This document shows positions 61,840-64,000 of a stretch of DNA of 64,000 nt, in pieces; the first letter of the stretch is position 1, and every line of letters begins with the position of its first letter. Source of the DNA: Ptychodera flava (lineage: Eukaryota > Hemichordata > Enteropneusta > Ptychoderidae); the NCBI RefSeq assembly GCF_041260155.1, contig NW_027248372.1, positions 632,501 through 696,500 of the forward strand, in the 5' to 3' direction. Position numbers and translations under genes: made by a program. A model generated the notes under the pieces. It searched no databases and was not told where the DNA came from. It saw only the letters and a program-made list of their open reading frames with translations.

Positions 61840-62720
61840 TAATATGCAAACGAGCTGTTTATTGACTTTGCACTGCTCAATGCTTCATTTGACAATTAGA
61901 TATTTTCAGATCAATATCAGCAGCATGTTTCACCAAATTTTATGCCGTAATTTGAGAGTTATATCACTAATTACAAAGTTAATTAAATATGCAAATGAAC
62001 CCTTAATTCACTTCACGCTATTAAATGCCTTACAACACAGTCAATGATCTGTCTGATCAGTATCTGCAGCAGATTCAATCAAATTTGGTGCTGTTATTTC
62101 GAGTTATATGACTAATTACAAAACTTCATAAAATATGCAAATGAGCTATTATTAACTTGACACGTGAACGCTCAGTGCTTCAGGTGACAATAAGATATTT
62201 ATCAGATCAATATCTTTAACAAGTTTCACCAAATTTGGTGTACTGTCTGATCAGTATCTGCAGCAGATTCAATCAAATTTGGTGCTGTTATTTCGAGTTA
62301 TATGACTAATTACAAAACTTCATAAAATATGCATATGAGCTATTTATTAACTTGACACTGCTCAGTGCTTCAGCTGACAATTAGATATTTACTAGATCAA
62401 TATCTGTAGCAGGTTTCACCGAATTTGGTGTCATAATTTCAGAGCTATATTACCAATTAAATATGCAAATGAATGCCCAATTAACTTCACACTACTAAGT
62501 ACTTCTCAATACAGTCAGATATCTGTCGGATTAATATCTGCAGCAGATTTCATCAAATATGGTGCACTCGTTTCGGAGTTATATGACTAAATACTTCGTA
62601 AAGTATGCATATGAGCTGTTTATTAACTTTACACTGCCCAATGCTTCTCAGTACAATTATATATCTCTCGGATCAATATTTGTGGCAGGTATCATCAAAT
62701 TTTGGTGTAGGAATTTGGAG
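61840..62720 (+). repeat. Satellite array, ~143 bp units with octamer-like words
   Basis: Six units mark themselves by AATATGCAAATGAGC or a variant at about 61842, 61986, 62130, 62327, 62461 and 62603. Each also has a TCACCAAATTTGGTG-like inverted word and GAGTTATAT.ACTAATTA. One unit is extended by a partial duplication (step of 197). Three units keep the exact octamer ATGCAAAT. Confidence 0.85.
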
Positions 62721-63028
62721 TTATATCACTAATTACAGAAGTTCATAAAAGTAATGACATGACACTCACAGTATCATTATAATATTCTTAGATTATCATC
62801 TGTGAAAAGTTTCATGAAATTTTGTGCAGTATTTCTTGATATATGTCGACACTGTCATTACTGTCTCCATAGGAAACCATCAGATGAAAACAATGATGTT
62901 TCATAACTTCAATAATATGCAAGCAACACTGACCAAAATCTAATAAATAAGTCCTTGCCATTAGCACATGGTACTTATCTACCAAATCTGACTTTAACCC
63001 GGTCAGGTGTTATTTACTTATCGTGTAA

Positions 63029-63059
<31 letters not shown>

Positions 63060-63128
63060 AACACACACACGGACAGACAGACAGGCATCGCTATGAGATT
63101 AGCTCACGTGTGTCAACACGTGAGCTAA
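61840..63128 (+). mobile_element. Hairpin-ended element with internal satellite and GACA tract
   Basis: Satellite units fill 61840-62720, a GACA microsatellite lies at 63029-63087, and a perfect 12-bp stem (TAGCTCACGTGT at 63100 pairing with ACACGTGAGCTA) is followed by CTAA at 63125-63128. This is the plan seen at 19066, 31617 and 45530, with a different satellite. The left border is not resolved. Confidence 0.5.
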
Positions 63129-63443
63129 AAACCGAAATCTGGTCATGACAACTTACATGGGAGACGGCAATTTGTTGCGCCGCTCAGAGAAATAAGTGGC
63201 CTAAACATTTAGTTTCTCCCAAGTAAACGGAGAGTACCGTATGCCAATAGGGGTAAGAAGCCTGACCATGCGTGCAGCATGCTAATCTTGTGAGAGAGTT
63301 CTTCCAACGCATATTATACAAGACAGGTAGCATCATTCGCTTACCTATTGTGACAAGACGCTTGGGCTAGTGTAAATATCGAAAGGTAAATGCTATATAT
63401 AGGGCATTTAGAGTTTTTGGAACTTTGTACGACAATTCCTGAC
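63129..63443. other. No supported gene
   Basis: Short unique stretch between two mobile elements. Confidence 0.5.
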
Positions 63444-63657
63444 AACACGATTGGAACTAATTTGGGATAATTGGATCTTCATATTTTTCGAATTTCTCAT
63501 AAGTGTTAGGTGCGATACAGCTGAATGTTGCAATGTTACAAATAACTCATAAAAACAACTGTGTAACTTAGAAAGAAAAGCAGATGAGCTTACATTTGCA
63601 GTGTGAAAACGACTTTGCTTCATTATCCAATTATCCCAAATAAGTTCCAATCTTGTT
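63444..63657. mobile_element. MITE, copy 2 of a 214-bp family
   Basis: Collinear with 27412-27624, with inverted ends AACACGATTGGAAC and GTTCCAATCTTGTT. CTGAC occurs directly on both sides (63439-63443 and 63658-63662), a possible 5-bp target duplication. Copy 1 shows no clear equivalent. Confidence 0.85.
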
Positions 63658-64000
63658 CTGACAATATTGACAATTCATTTGTCAAAGTTTTAGTGGAGCG
63701 TAGCATCGGCCTACATTCGTGATCAAATTGCAAAACAATGCCTTGATGAAATTATGAATTATTAATTAAGGAAAATAGAAAATTGACACTCACTATCAAT
63801 TACTAAGAGTAATATTACAGCTATTCAATCTAAATCGAATGGCTAAATTTGACAATAATTCCACATTGCTTAAAAAAACAAAGAATTATTTTCACTATTT
63901 AACAATATATCTCTCTCGGTTCCACATTTCCTAACAAAATATTTCCTCGAAAAATTACTTTTAATCAAAACAAAGGCCAGCATGGCAAACACAATTCGTT
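63658..64000. other. No supported gene
   Basis: AT-rich sequence up to the window end. Nothing was seen. Confidence 0.45.

Noticed and set aside
61625-62047. 140-codon open frame, the longest in the window
   Set aside because: Its second half runs through ~143 bp satellite units, so openness reflects repeat sequence. No start context, splice site or motif supports it.

Overview
This window is animal nuclear DNA that is poor in genes and rich in repeats. There are no operons, no ribosome-binding sites and no long open frames. What stands out is AT-rich intergenic or intronic sequence, GT-AG spliced short exons, a tRNA-derived SINE, a decayed LINE reverse transcriptase, many small inverted-repeat DNA elements and large satellite-bearing elements. 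The repeat style (frequent TACATGTA words, hairpin-ended elements with internal satellites, many foldbacks) suggests a marine invertebrate, perhaps an invertebrate deuterostome such as an acorn worm or amphioxus. That assignment is inference only.

Layout. 1-12.9 kb: a TTAA-flanked 3.8 kb element (2012-5828) with a TTA-flanked element nested in it (3633-4409), then a 2.6 kb palindrome of tandem ~175 bp units (7727-10312), a cluster of CTGCCC palindromes (10.65-10.94 kb) and a diverged dispersed repeat (11.13-12.68 kb). 16.1-19.1 kb: a possible first coding exon, a TTAA MITE and a hairpin-ended element carrying ~225 bp satellites. 21.5-26.9 kb: a foldback MITE, then the best genic part. It has a good internal exon (23364-23471) and a small plus-strand gene with a non-coding first exon and coding exons at 24875-25021, 25303-25371 and 26482-26562. 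Its product would be a short protein with an MGNC acylation-type N-terminus. I do not recognise the family. The first coding exon carries a reading-frame conflict of one base.

27.4-45.5 kb: MITE, SINE, then two near-identical copies (29091-31617 and 42361-45530) of a nested pair of hairpin-ended elements. The inner one carries six satellite units in the first copy and nine in the second. Between them lie unremarkable sequence and another long foldback (37093-40002) with coding-like minus-strand frames in its centre. 45.5-64 kb: small hairpin MITEs, a foldback with a 7-bp target duplication (48966-49414), a second copy of the 11-12.7 kb repeat (50.4-51.5 kb), the LINE fragment (54476-55410), a TTA-flanked Harbinger-like element (59593-61027), a second satellite element with octamer-like words (61.84-63.13 kb) and the second copy of the 214-bp MITE.

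The most unusual feature is the satellite family. Each ~226 bp unit carries AGGTCA-A-AGGTCA (a DR1 nuclear-receptor site), a third AGGTCA half-site and, in most units, the palindrome GTCACGTGAC or a close variant. The family appears in three places, inside elements that share one plan: satellite array, short tandem repeat, terminal hairpin, CTAA end. All counts and coordinates were read by eye, and no database search was possible.
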